NCBI GenBank assembly: GCA_015039365.1
Contig: WION01000004.1
Location: 1,364,001-1,428,000 of the forward strand
Source: Amanita rubescens
Taxonomy: Eukaryota; Basidiomycota; Agaricomycetes; Agaricales; Amanitaceae
DNA length: 64,000 bases
Direction of reading: 5' to 3'
This document shows, piece by piece, positions 41,592 to 52,539 of this stretch. Made by a program: the position numbers and the translations under genes. How positions within the stretch are numbered: the stretch's first letter is position 1; the number at the start of each line of letters is the position of its first letter. The notes below the pieces were generated by a model. The model ran no database searches. It had not been told where the DNA came from and was given only the letters and a program-made list of their open reading frames with translations.

Positions 41592-44500
41592 CTAGTAGTA
41601 CAAATCATCATCATCATCATACTGAAGCTCAGGTCTGTCCTTCGCCTTTGGTTCCTTCTCCTTCAAAATTCCTTTCTCCGCTGCTTCAAGATCCCACCTC
41701 ATCTCTCCCATGGCGATGTTCGGGAACTTACGAATAAACGTGACCGCCTCTTCAACGGTTGACTTGAGCATGGCCTGATCCCTACTCGGGTGAATATTTC
41801 CCTTTGGCCCCAGCGCCTCCCTCAACCTTTGAATTTCCTTGTTTTGTGCTCTGAAGCCTTCAGTCAGGCCTAGGACGGGCATAATATGTCATACTTACAA
41901 GAGCTCTACGAGCTTTGCGTTTTCCTGGTCAAGTGCGTTATGTCCCAATTCCTTTCTCAACATCTTTCTTGCATCATCTCTTTTATCAGAAATATCTGCC
42001 CACACGCATTCCAAGCAGGCGAGCAAATTGGGAAGAGGCCCTAGATAGAGGAGTTTATACTGAGAACGCCTCGGCCATTCAACTGTCCGAGACTGCTCCA
42101 GGCATTCCATGAATCCGCTACGTATAGGTCGTGCTAAGGAATTCATTGACATGGCTTTCCCCCGGACGTATTTCCTATAGGCATTTCGAATGACGCTTCC
42201 TGCCTCCCGCTCTTCATCAGTCAAAGCTGCCGTTTGCATAGCTGGCCTGTTTTGCGAAGAGTCATAGTGTTCTTGCAGCATTTCTTCAATATCATCCATT
42301 TGAATGTTTTCGTGCGTTGATTCCTGGTCCAATGGTGCTGGATCAGGTTGATCATCCTTTGCCTCGACGGCAGTGTTTCCTACATTCCCCCTGACTTGTG
42401 CCTTTTCTTGGTTATGCAAATTGGACCAAGATGGTTGGAGGGCCGCTAGCAGATCACATTTGTCAGTATAATAGAGCCGGCGATAATACCGTTCTTGTTG
42501 TATATCGCGTGTAGAAGTAACCTTGTATCGATTACAGACAAGAATTAGTTGCTCCCTTGCCAAGTCGCGAGATCCAGCATGCAATGCTATCACAATACCT
42601 GACCAATTGTGTGATCGGAAATACCTGGAACATGTGAAATGACCAGGTTGAATTTGAATGATAAAGCATCACTTACATGCTACATAGGGGTGAAATATGG
42701 TTGACGGACGAAAGTCTGCTGAACATGGCCAAGATGCTTTGCTTGAGCCCGTACCACCCAAGATTGTGTCCAACTAACTGGATAAGCGATTCCGAGGCAA
42801 ATGGGGTATAGAGAACTACTCACGAAGGCACACTGCTCGACATCTAAAAGATGTTATCAGACGTGTACATATGTGGCCTACTAGTCACTAACTGGACTTA
42901 CAAGCGAGTAATATAAGCCCAGCAAATTGCCGTTTGCCAAGATTCAGGCTTTACTGCATGCGAACGGTGCAGCAAGTGTTCTATATGTAACATGGTTTCA
43001 GATCAAAGAAGCCTCGGGGGCATATGACGGACCGGCTTTATTATTGCCTAGGAGTTGAGATAACAGCGATGAGATCACATCAACTAGTAGTCGACTAAGC
43101 GGAGTGGACTTGTTGGCATTGCATCCAGGACGAATCATTAGCTTACTCCACCAGCTTCTGGGCAAAAGGACCTCGTGTAAAACACCGTGGCGCTGCATCG
43201 ACGCAGAAATGACCGATTGCCCGCAAAGGAAGTCCAGGTAGTTACAGAGGACTCCCATGTCTACGGGCAAGCATTTATCGACAACATGCCTTTCAAATGG
43301 ACTTAGACAATCAGACGTGTGTTGATTTTGTAAGACTTACTTGGAAAAAAGAATACCTTGCGTTAGGCTGGAAAGCCAATGGTTCTCGTCTCTGAGAGAA
43401 TTTATGGCCTCGAAAACAACGTATGTACCATGCGGCGGGCGTAGGTGATCGGGAATCGGAGGGAATGCCATGAATTTTGCGCGGTATAAATAATTGCAAG
43501 ATTCATCTTTGTCGAACGTCAAACTGAGATCAAGAGACTTCAGAAGATTTGTTATAAAGAACTTCAACTGCGAAGGATGGGATGACTGGTCATACGCGAG
43601 TTCTCGGATCCATCCTTTCAACAAATGTAGGTATTGGTCATACTCTGGGATGAGTAGCGGGTTGAAGAGTGCTAATGAGCCCAGGAGATAGAGTGGTGGG
43701 TGAAGAGCCTCATATAATCGAGAGATCCATATCCTGGTGATATATCAGATTGTCCTTTTCATCTAGCTGGCAAAAGATGGATACCTTCTGTGTTTGTTGA
43801 GCTCTTGATAATTCAAGACTGAAGACAAGGTCTTTAGAATGCTAATCTGGATGAGATGGACATGTATGCGTAGATTGTACCGGCCCGAATCAAAGTTGGA
43901 CAGTCGCAGATGAGCCCGTGTACAACTTCCCTTTGGCTTCCTACAATCACCCTGCACGAGGAAATTGATGCAAGGATTGATATCGAGCGCCGAACAATGA
44001 AGACAAGATTCGTTCTCTTGCAGAAGTAGATTCTTGAGGTGTGCCTCAAGGGTGCGCCGGTACAGTACTCCCAGTGTTTCTCCATTGATCAGAAAGCCTC
44101 CGTCCGTTCGTCTTGATGGGTTGAACCCGTGCTCTTCAGTGGCTGTATAGAAAAAGGTTCCTTTTGGCAAAAAGAATCGGTTGCGCTTCCGAATCTCAAA
44201 ACCAAACAGCCGCGATGCGGCATACGAATTCCCTGGATCCGTTTGGATAGTTATTGCGAACATTGCTCGGACGTACATCCGGAAGATGAGCAAGGATTCT
44301 GCTAACTCCTGTAATGTCATTGCTTCGAATCGAGGAGGACACTTATGATAGATCTGTTCAAAACAGTGTGCAGACGCAGGAAAATTGCGGGCGTCGAAGA
44401 AGGTCTGGCCAAGTCTACGGAGCGCTGAATGATTATTTGAATATATTTCGTGAAACATCTCAATCTCCTCGCAAAAGTAAAACTGAGCCGTCATTGCCCG

Positions 44501-47500
44501 AAAGTAGATCAAGCACACTTACCTCAGCACGTTCATTGAACTGAAGAAAGCTCCTCTCAATGCCGTCAGAGAGAGTTAGGAGATTTGTGATGTTATCTGA
44601 CTTGAGGTTTCCTGCACGAAATCCGAATGGCATCAGCTTCCAGAGCTCTTGTACGATATACGTGTACGCATGTCTTGTCGAATCAGGGGTTCTATCCATC
44701 AGTAGTAGCTTAATAGCATCTAAATATCGTCCGGCAGCCACAAAGCTTTCAATGGCTTCGGCATATTTGCCAAGAGAAGACAATACAGTTCCACGGACGC
44801 CATCGAGACACATGTCATCTAAATACTTGAGCAATTCATCATCTGTGTCGAATAATTGCTTGGCTTTCCTGCGAGAACAGAACTGAGCACTCAATTGCAG
44901 TGGCTTAATGCTGCCTACCCTAGGGCTGATTCGCTGAGGATTGTTGATGCCATATTAGCCTTATTCTCTACAGTAGTTGGTTTACTAACTTAGTTTCCGC
45001 CCTGGAAAGATAGAAAAGTTTTGCTGCATCTTTTACACCATCTACAACATCTTGTTGAACCTTGTCCTTCTTCTCAAGCACAATTGCAATAGCTTCATCA
45101 AACTTTCCAAGGCGGTGATATAATATAACGGACCGCGTGTAGTTTTCACCTTGATATAATGCTTTTGCTGCTTGAGGATACTGCTCAGCTGCTTCAAAAC
45201 ATTCCCCTGATCTGCGAGAATAAACAGGGTTATGTTTTGAAGAACAGCTACGAAATGCCTCAGCAGCCTCTAAGAAAGCGTGCCGACGAGCAACTTCAGC
45301 TGATTTTCCCGTTGGCAACATCGATGCTTGTTCACGTAGGGCGTACGCGTGTGCAATCGCCCTTTCATGTGAACGCGAAGCGCGTTCAAAACAGCTGCGT
45401 GCTTCAGAATACTGTTTTCGCTCAAAATACAACATGCCCATATCGAACCACTCTTCGGCCGTTGACGTTTCCGCTAAGCGAATAAGATCTTCTTCTGCAA
45501 TAGTGCGGATATGAACCAAGTTTCGCTTCAACAAATAGTCCTTGAGGAACATGATCAGGCATGACTATAATCATATAATATGACCTTACTTTCATTGGTT
45601 TTGCCTTTTCTGAGCAATCAGCGATCCACAGATTCTTCTTCGCACGGGTAATCGCCACATATAGTGATTTAAGCTGCGAATGTTGTAATGAGGCGATTAA
45701 GGGGTAGCAACGGCTTACGCTGCTCACCTCGGTACATAAACCAATGTACTTTAGAGTATCAAACCTTCCTAACTCTTGCTTCAGGATGAGTCTCCATTGC
45801 GCAAATTCAAGTGTTGAATCTTCAAAGAAGTTGTACAATAGAACCTAAAAATGATGTTTGATATCATTGGTAAAGATCCACTCGACTATCATCATGTCTT
45901 ACATCATTAAACTCCAACCCTTTGCTGTCGTATACCGTGCTGAAGTTAATTCCGTTAGTCTTGTTGCAATAACGATAATACATACTTACAGCACGTTGCC
46001 ACCTACGTGTTTCTTCAATTGCTCCTTGGTCTCTTTGTTGCGAACAATGATGCCTAGATCTCCAGTTACAGGTTGCGCAATGAAAATGGAAAGACAACTC
46101 ACATTGAGTTGCACCAAATTCTAATGATTCTCTCCTAAGTTGCAGTTACAGCATCAGTCTGTGGAACTTGGAGTGACATGTGTTAACTAGCCTTGAACCA
46201 AGATGAGGCTGTTTCTAAGAGTATACTAATAAGTCAAATTTACATTCCATAGGCCAAGAATCATACAAATTGTATATTATCCGAGTGGGACATTGCAAGG
46301 ATGACTGGAAGGGGCCCGACGAAAAAACCCTGTTCTGGAGCAAGTATATCGATGGAATATGGCCAAAATTGTTGAATGAGCTCAACAACAGAATGGGCAC
46401 AGTCGGTAATCCCCGAGTGAGACCTGAAGTTGATGGTCAAAGAGAATGTCTCGGGTAATTTGGAACCGGACTCGAGGTTGATTTCTTCTACTTGTTGCTG
46501 TTAACTATGTCAGTAGCGAAAGGCACAAATCTGGCGTGAGATTGACCTCCACTCGATAGAGCATGGATTTGAGGTCTTGAAAGCGAAACGAACAACCAGA
46601 TGATATTGTCTGTGCTGTATCACCAGCCCAAAAGAGCCCGTCCGAATTGCGACAAAGGGTCCTCAATACTTTGAAAAGTCAGAGCCGGTGACAAGTACAG
46701 AAATTCTTGCTTACAGAGAGCGTCAATCATCAAATTGTCTTGTGCCTCGTCGACATATCTAACTCGCTAAGATTATTTTTTAGAGGGAGGTGATTTGTTC
46801 GAAGAGCTGACATGTAATCAAATTTTTGTCCAGGAACACCATGAATCTCAATAGAATGGAGGAGCGCATGGGTACTGAAGAAGGCTCAGATAAGCAACCG
46901 CTAAACCTTGTAGGCGAGAAATTAGTACCGATCTGCGGCATCATATTCACCCATTTCTTGTTTCATTTTGCGATATGATTGAAATATTTCATAAATGATG
47001 CCTCGTTTGGTCGAGAATGTTGGATAACCCCGTCCACTGAGAGATTCATAGGTATTGGCATCGATGCACTTTTGAGGTGACGAAGCTGCCAGTTCAGAAC
47101 CTTCAATCACGCCTGCGAACTATAGTAAGATCGCAAGTCAAATGGCTGGGCCAGGAAATCTACCAAGTAACTCATTGAAAACAGAGTAAGGATCTCGTGG
47201 GTTTTTATCACGCAGGTTATATACCAGACAAGAATCTTACCTAAACCTGTTTGATTATGACGACGCCAGTGGCGACCCCGAAATCTATCATAAGACACAA
47301 ACCCCTCCTTTTCAAGCCCAGGATCGTTCAATGCCAGACGATTTGCATGATGGAGGATGGGGTGCAAGTTGTTATCAGTGGCACCTACTAAATCAGCCGC
47401 CAGTAATTTACACAGCTAGCAACTTTATTAGTGAGTAATCATAAATGGAATGAACTGGACAACTGACACGGTCGAAGGTAAGAAAGATAGGGAAATGCTT

Positions 47501-49154
47501 GTCTTGTAGATCACTGAACTTCTCGGGCAAAGTTGGGGCATGCAGGTCAGCGTCCTCGTCCTTATCAACAAGATCATTAAAAGGTTTGTGTTCACGGGAT
47601 AGTGCAATTTCTTTGAGCTCCTTTGGTGACTTATTTGATATTTCAAGCGAATCAAGCATCGTGTTGAAATGCGCTTGCACCTTTTCAGCGAGAATGCCAG
47701 ATTTAGTGATAAAGATTTGTCTTATCCTCGTGGATCCTCCGCTGTTGTTTTGAGAGCCTCTTTCGATTTGCAACATCTTGTAAAGCATAGTAGTAGTTTT
47801 ACTGCAACCGATGTAGACAGTAGGCACATATAAGGCACTAAAACATACCCTGTACCACTTCGGCCCAAAACATAGCATGATGACGGGTGCTCAACAATCA
47901 GTTTCTCTTCAAGACTTGCCATAACGTCATGTGAATGACCGGGATAAATAAAGATTGCATTTAAATACTCACGAAACTTCGACCGGAAAAACGGCATCCA
48001 GGTCAGCAAATATGCCTTGTTTGATTAGCAGTGCTTCGTAGAAATGTACATGATCTGCTTACTGTGCAGAAGTGCCTGTACGATTATAGGTCAGTCGTGT
48101 ACAAATTGTTTGGGGTCACCCACTTGTGACAAGGGGACAAATTTTTGTAGTCTAGGTCATGGTTAAGCTACTCATTTGACCCACAGATAAAACATACTCC
48201 GAGATTGTTTGAAGCCACTGAACATTAGATATACAAGAATAACCACAAGGCTATGGGGCATACCTCGCGGTCTTGGACATTCTGGGGCACGTCGGCAATC
48301 AAAAACTTCTTAACCAGTTTTTTCGTCATTGGAGGGAAAACCGCAGGAATGAAATATCTTTGATCAGAGCTCTGGTCCAAGGGCACTCTGTTCCTGCACC
48401 TGAACGAGCCAGTTAAAGCCTAATGTTACTCAAACTGGGATAAAGTTAATACCTATCTTTATATACTTTGCCCTTGCTGGCTAACTGTTTTCCAACCACA
48501 TTCCAAAATTCTCTCTTACTCTCAGTTGAGGAATATATACCATAAATCTTGATCGCTAAGATTGTTGCTTCATTAGATGAATCAGGAACTAATTTATGTT
48601 CAGCATTTACCTTGCTTTTCCTAGACATAGATGTTTGTCAAGGTAACTCTGTGTTCGGTTTATCAATATACCTCATTCACTGTTTCTTGCAGACAATCCA
48701 CTTGGTACTGTGGGCAAGATTTTAAGAGCCAGGTCGCTAGGCTATGGATACCCAGCGACGCACGATCAAGTGATAACCGGACACAACTTTGGCTTCAAAA
48801 ATTGGAACCACATCTTCGCCAGAATGGTTAATGGGACTTTGATTGTTAGAAGAGAAATCTCCTCTAGACAGGTCCCTAAAGTGGACTTTGTCAAGGCACG
48901 TTGCGCTGTAGTGTTGATGGGCTAACCGAATTTTCCTGACAATGTCCAAGAATATCTCTTTATCCCATCGTCGCCATCTACGGAGATCTTCGTCGGTGCG
49001 TCCAGATATCAAGATTTTCCACACCCCGAAGCTATTGATGGCTTCATGATATGACTCTTTGCTAAAGAGCAACAGTTATACAAGAGATATTATGTCGTTT
49101 ATTCCCTTACAGAATCGACGGTTTGAAGAGTCCCGCGTAACCGAACGCTTCCAT
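41592..49154 (-). CDS. TRANK1-like SF1 (UvrD-type) helicase, copy 2, N-terminally deleted
   Basis: Paralogue of the gene at 27534-35898 with the same exon order. The first exon (49154-49111) encodes MEAFGYAGLFKPSIL and joins the second exon (KESYHEAINSFGVWKILISG) at an intron matching copy 1, so the roughly 270-residue N-terminal domain is deleted in frame. Retained are Walker A GRSGTGKTTT (about 47780-47910), DEAQDN (about 46755), LFWAGDTAQTISSG (about 46625), VYDSKGLEFNDV (about 45910) and SLYVAITRAKKNLWIAD (about 45640). TPR-like helices, a CCCH finger with a longer spacing (C-x8-C-x6-C-x3-H, about 43915-43975), an IQ-like helix VIRNAYRKYVRGK and an acidic tail ending DDDDDLYY follow. The core helicase appears intact, so the gene is probably expressed, but every intron was not verified. 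Confidence 0.78.
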
Positions 49155-49640
49155 GGCGCGAGAAGTCGGAGGACTCTGTAGGCGCCGTCACACGAGTCAT
49201 CCTTACTTTATAATTGTTTCGTTCAAAGGAAGCAAACAAGGTTCGGCCCTTGCTGCGCAAACTTTGGAAACGTGCTGTCACGCAGACCACCTTACAATAC
49301 ATTCCCGGCCCTAGTACCAAATCGGAGGTGACTGGTGACCTTCAGTGGGCACTTAAGTTAACGTTATTGACAAATGGGAAGTCAGAAGACATGTTGGCTT
49401 GAGAAAACGGTATGCACTAGCCTTGCGCGCATCATGACAATACATTCAGCGCAGATTGACCTGCAGCACCACCAAAATTCGACTGAATGGCTGGTTGAAT
49501 GGAAAATTAGGGTATTAATATGCAGTACGTACTGGCAAGATGGGACTGATGGATTATCTAATCAGCCTGCCCTTCCAATGCCTCGTCGGCTGTTGTCTTT
49601 ATTCTACTCTTTCTGCTGAATGCATTGAATAACATAGTAA
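49155..49640. other. Intergenic, helicase copy 2 upstream region and ARP5 3' flank
   Basis: About 485 bp. Positions 49155 to about 49420 match the flank of copy 1 (35899 to about 36140), so they probably hold the helicase promoter. The remainder (about 49421-49640) is absent from unit A and should be ARP5 3' flank. No extra gene is seen. Confidence 0.5.
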
Positions 49641-52500
49641 TCACGATATGACTCCACCATTCCAATTCCCTCCCCACCACCTGCGAATCCTCTCTGCCCC
49701 ATACTCTGCGTATTCCTCGCGTGTCACGACGATTGACGAGAAATTATCAGTCATACTAAACCTCGCCATTCCATGCCAGGGATCTAATGTAGGATAAGTG
49801 GCACAATGAACTTGTAATGGCATTTCTGGCGGTAGGATTGGCCGCAGCATTGTCGTAAGACGTTGTATCAGGTTTTTGTATTGGCAAGGGCCTCCCGTCA
49901 AGAATATGTTCTATTCACGTTATCTGAGAAATAGACATGTGCTTTCCGAGATAGACGAACCTTCACCAATTTGCCCTTTTCTGCTTCGGAAAATCGAGAG
50001 AGAATGTTTTGTATTACTTCGCCAAGTCCTGCAGAGTCTACCCCTGCCATGCTAGGTTTGAACCACGGCTCGCATGCTCTCCACCGTTCGACGTTGAGGT
50101 GAATTCGAGTGTTACCTGGGCAGGATCAATACAATGCAGTCAAAATGAGGCAAAGCAGCACCTTCTACATTCCCTTCCTCATAAGCTGGTTTGAACGCTG
50201 TTAAGAGCGCTGAGCGGCGAGATATTATGGAGGCATGTGTTTGCTGCTTTGTGAATGTGGGATCATGTGCAAGTAGTTTCTGTTCGATAACCTGCAACTG
50301 ACCCAAGTCCTCCTCTTCATCCGATGATACGGTAGTTGTATTCTTGACATGGTGATGGTTAGTTCAAAATTCCGTCAGAGGAGGTGGGACTGACGATTTG
50401 GCGATAGATTGCCCAGTCGGCGTCATCAGCACCAAACGTATCCTCTATGAGAACTTAACGAAAAAGAGCGATACTGGGTATCAATAGACTTTACCGTGGC
50501 CCGCTTTCCTCTTCTTTTTGGGTACTCGGTCGTCGGCGGCCAAGTTGGCGATGCTCTTCATTCTAGCTTGAGCTGCTGCGCTCTTACGATCACTCAAGGC
50601 GGCTTTCCTCCGCGTGCGTTCTTTGATCTTGTTCATGAGAGTCTACCGAAAATCTTCGTAAGGACTGCCATATATCAAGCCACGATAACATTACTTCATG
50701 TTCCTGCCGCGTTCGTTGCGCCCAGCCTTGCAAGTCAGCCTCACGCTCCGCTTCTTCTCTCCTCTCTTCACGTTCTTTCTCCTCCCGTTCCTTCTCCTTT
50801 TCGCGTCGGGCTCGGGCCCGGGCTTCAAACCCAGCTTTCAAAAGTTTTTGCTTTTTCTTCTCTTTCAGACCTTCTTCATCGAGCTGATGGTTTAGCCAGT
50901 TAGTTTGCTATAATTGTAAAATATAAATGGATATACTTCAGCATCCGCGACATCTACAAGGGGAAAAGAAGGTTCTTCCTGCAAGGCCAAAGAAATCAAG
51001 ATTGAATTCTTCAAGTGGATGCTTAACATACACTGGGCTCTTCACCGTCGGCTTCTTTTTTCCTGAACTTTTTGAGATCATTCTCAAGTTTTTTGATAGT
51101 TTCGTCTATGCCAGCCTCGTCATCGAATCCCTCTTCTTGTAATTTGTTCTGCCAAAAGATCGGTTCGGTCTACAAGATAGCGAATGTCGACATACTCACC
51201 ATCCAATCACGTTTCCCTTCCTTACCTTTACTATCACGGATGTTTAATAAGTGTTGAAGGTCCTTTTCTTTCTGTTGCATCTACACGTCGCCATATGACT
51301 TCAAGGCTCTGAGGAAAAGTTGAGATAGTACTAATACCTTTTCTATTCTTGACTTGGCAGCCATTTCCTGTAATTTTTTCCCTTGTTCCTTCCTTTTCTC
51401 GGCAATGCGACTTAGCTCTTCCTCTGTTTTATCTTCGGCCACAGGCACAGAGAAAGGAAATTGGATAATTTTTTCAGAGGCTCGTAATTGTAAGGGGTCT
51501 TGAAGCATGCGCAACTGCACTTGGTAGTCTGTGGAAAAGTCACAAAAAGTATGTAGCATCCACTGTTGCAACATATCAGCAACTTGCACGTATATAAGAG
51601 GAATTTACGTGCGGTGGATTGTTGCGGAGTAACACGGGTAGGGAAATTGGGATATTTGAGTTGAACGAGTTTCAAAAGATAGTCAGAGGCTTGTGAGCCA
51701 CCCCAAGGTATCCTGTCGTGGTAAGTCAGGCACATTCAAGTAGCACTAGTAAAGTTGAACCTTTTAGCATGACTTAGGATACCTTTCCCCTTAAGTATTG
51801 GTATTACAGATGTTGATGCCGTATTAAACGAAAGCACCAGGCCATCAGTTGTGAATGGAACTGGCGTAGTCTTATCTGTGTTGTTCTGGTAGAACGACAT
51901 GATTCCGTCGACACAATATGCCAAAGAAGGTACAGAGTACAATTCAAACAAAAGTTCAGACGTTACTGGGCAGTTGGATTAGCTGAATCGTTGTAGAAAA
52001 TGAATAGTCCGTACGAGCTCTTGAGTGCAAAGGAGTGCACAACCTTTCGGTCATTAAAATGGGATGGTCCACGGAGGGAGTATCTATACCGAGCTTTATG
52101 AAAGCATAGTCTAGAACATTTTCCTTGTGATTTGTATTGAATCTACTGTTATTAAGAATAAAAGGAGAGAGACGCGCACGAGGGCATCAAAGTTGAGTAA
52201 GATGTCGCCTTCCCATGGAGTTCGGGTTTGACCCTTGGCACCATTTTCTGCGTCTATTGCTTCGCCGAAGAGGAGGAGAAGCTTGTTATTCCTGCGCTCC
52301 TTGTACTTGGCTACGGCATTGATTCCTACATACGGGGAGGAAGCGGTGGCGAAACCCCAGCGAAAGGAGGAGGAACCGTTGTCAATGACGATTGGAGTGT
52401 GGGTTGAGCGACGTGTGTCGTAGGAGATGTCAGGGAAAGGGGAAGGGGAGGGTAGAGGGAGGGCGGGGAGGCGGAAGACATGCGAGTCCATGTGGGGCAT
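49641..52500 (-). CDS. ARP5: Actin-related protein ARP5 (INO80 complex)
   Basis: Nuclear actin-related subunit of the INO80 chromatin remodeller. The ATG at 52500 gives MPHMDSHVFRLPALPLPSP; a second Met (MDSHVF) is a possible start. The actin phosphate-1 loop is PIVIDNGSSSFRWGF (about 52350-52385), then YKERRNNKLLLLFGEAID. Further exons give VPSLAYCVDGIMSFYQNN and the Arp5-specific long charged insertion (about 50600-50850: ARARREKEKEREEKEREERR), which contacts INO80. The basic KKKRKAGHED lies near 50500. The C-terminus GGPCQYKNLIQRLTTMLR, then RIRRWWGGNWNGGVIS, matches family ends. It diverges from NUP93 with 39 bp between start codons. A truncated copy of its 3' end lies at about 36151-36360. 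Confidence 0.93.
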
Positions 52501-52539
52501 CACTTAACTACAGTGTCACGCGTTCACGTTCTTTCAGCC

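Larger units (their letters stand above)
41592..50010. repeat. Segmental duplication, unit B
   Basis: Direct repeat of 27534-36360 containing helicase copy 2, its upstream flank and the 3' part of ARP5. The two units lie about 14 kb apart (start to start), in the same orientation. Unit B is shorter in the helicase N-terminal exon region and longer beside ARP5, where the complete gene is kept. Confidence 0.85.
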
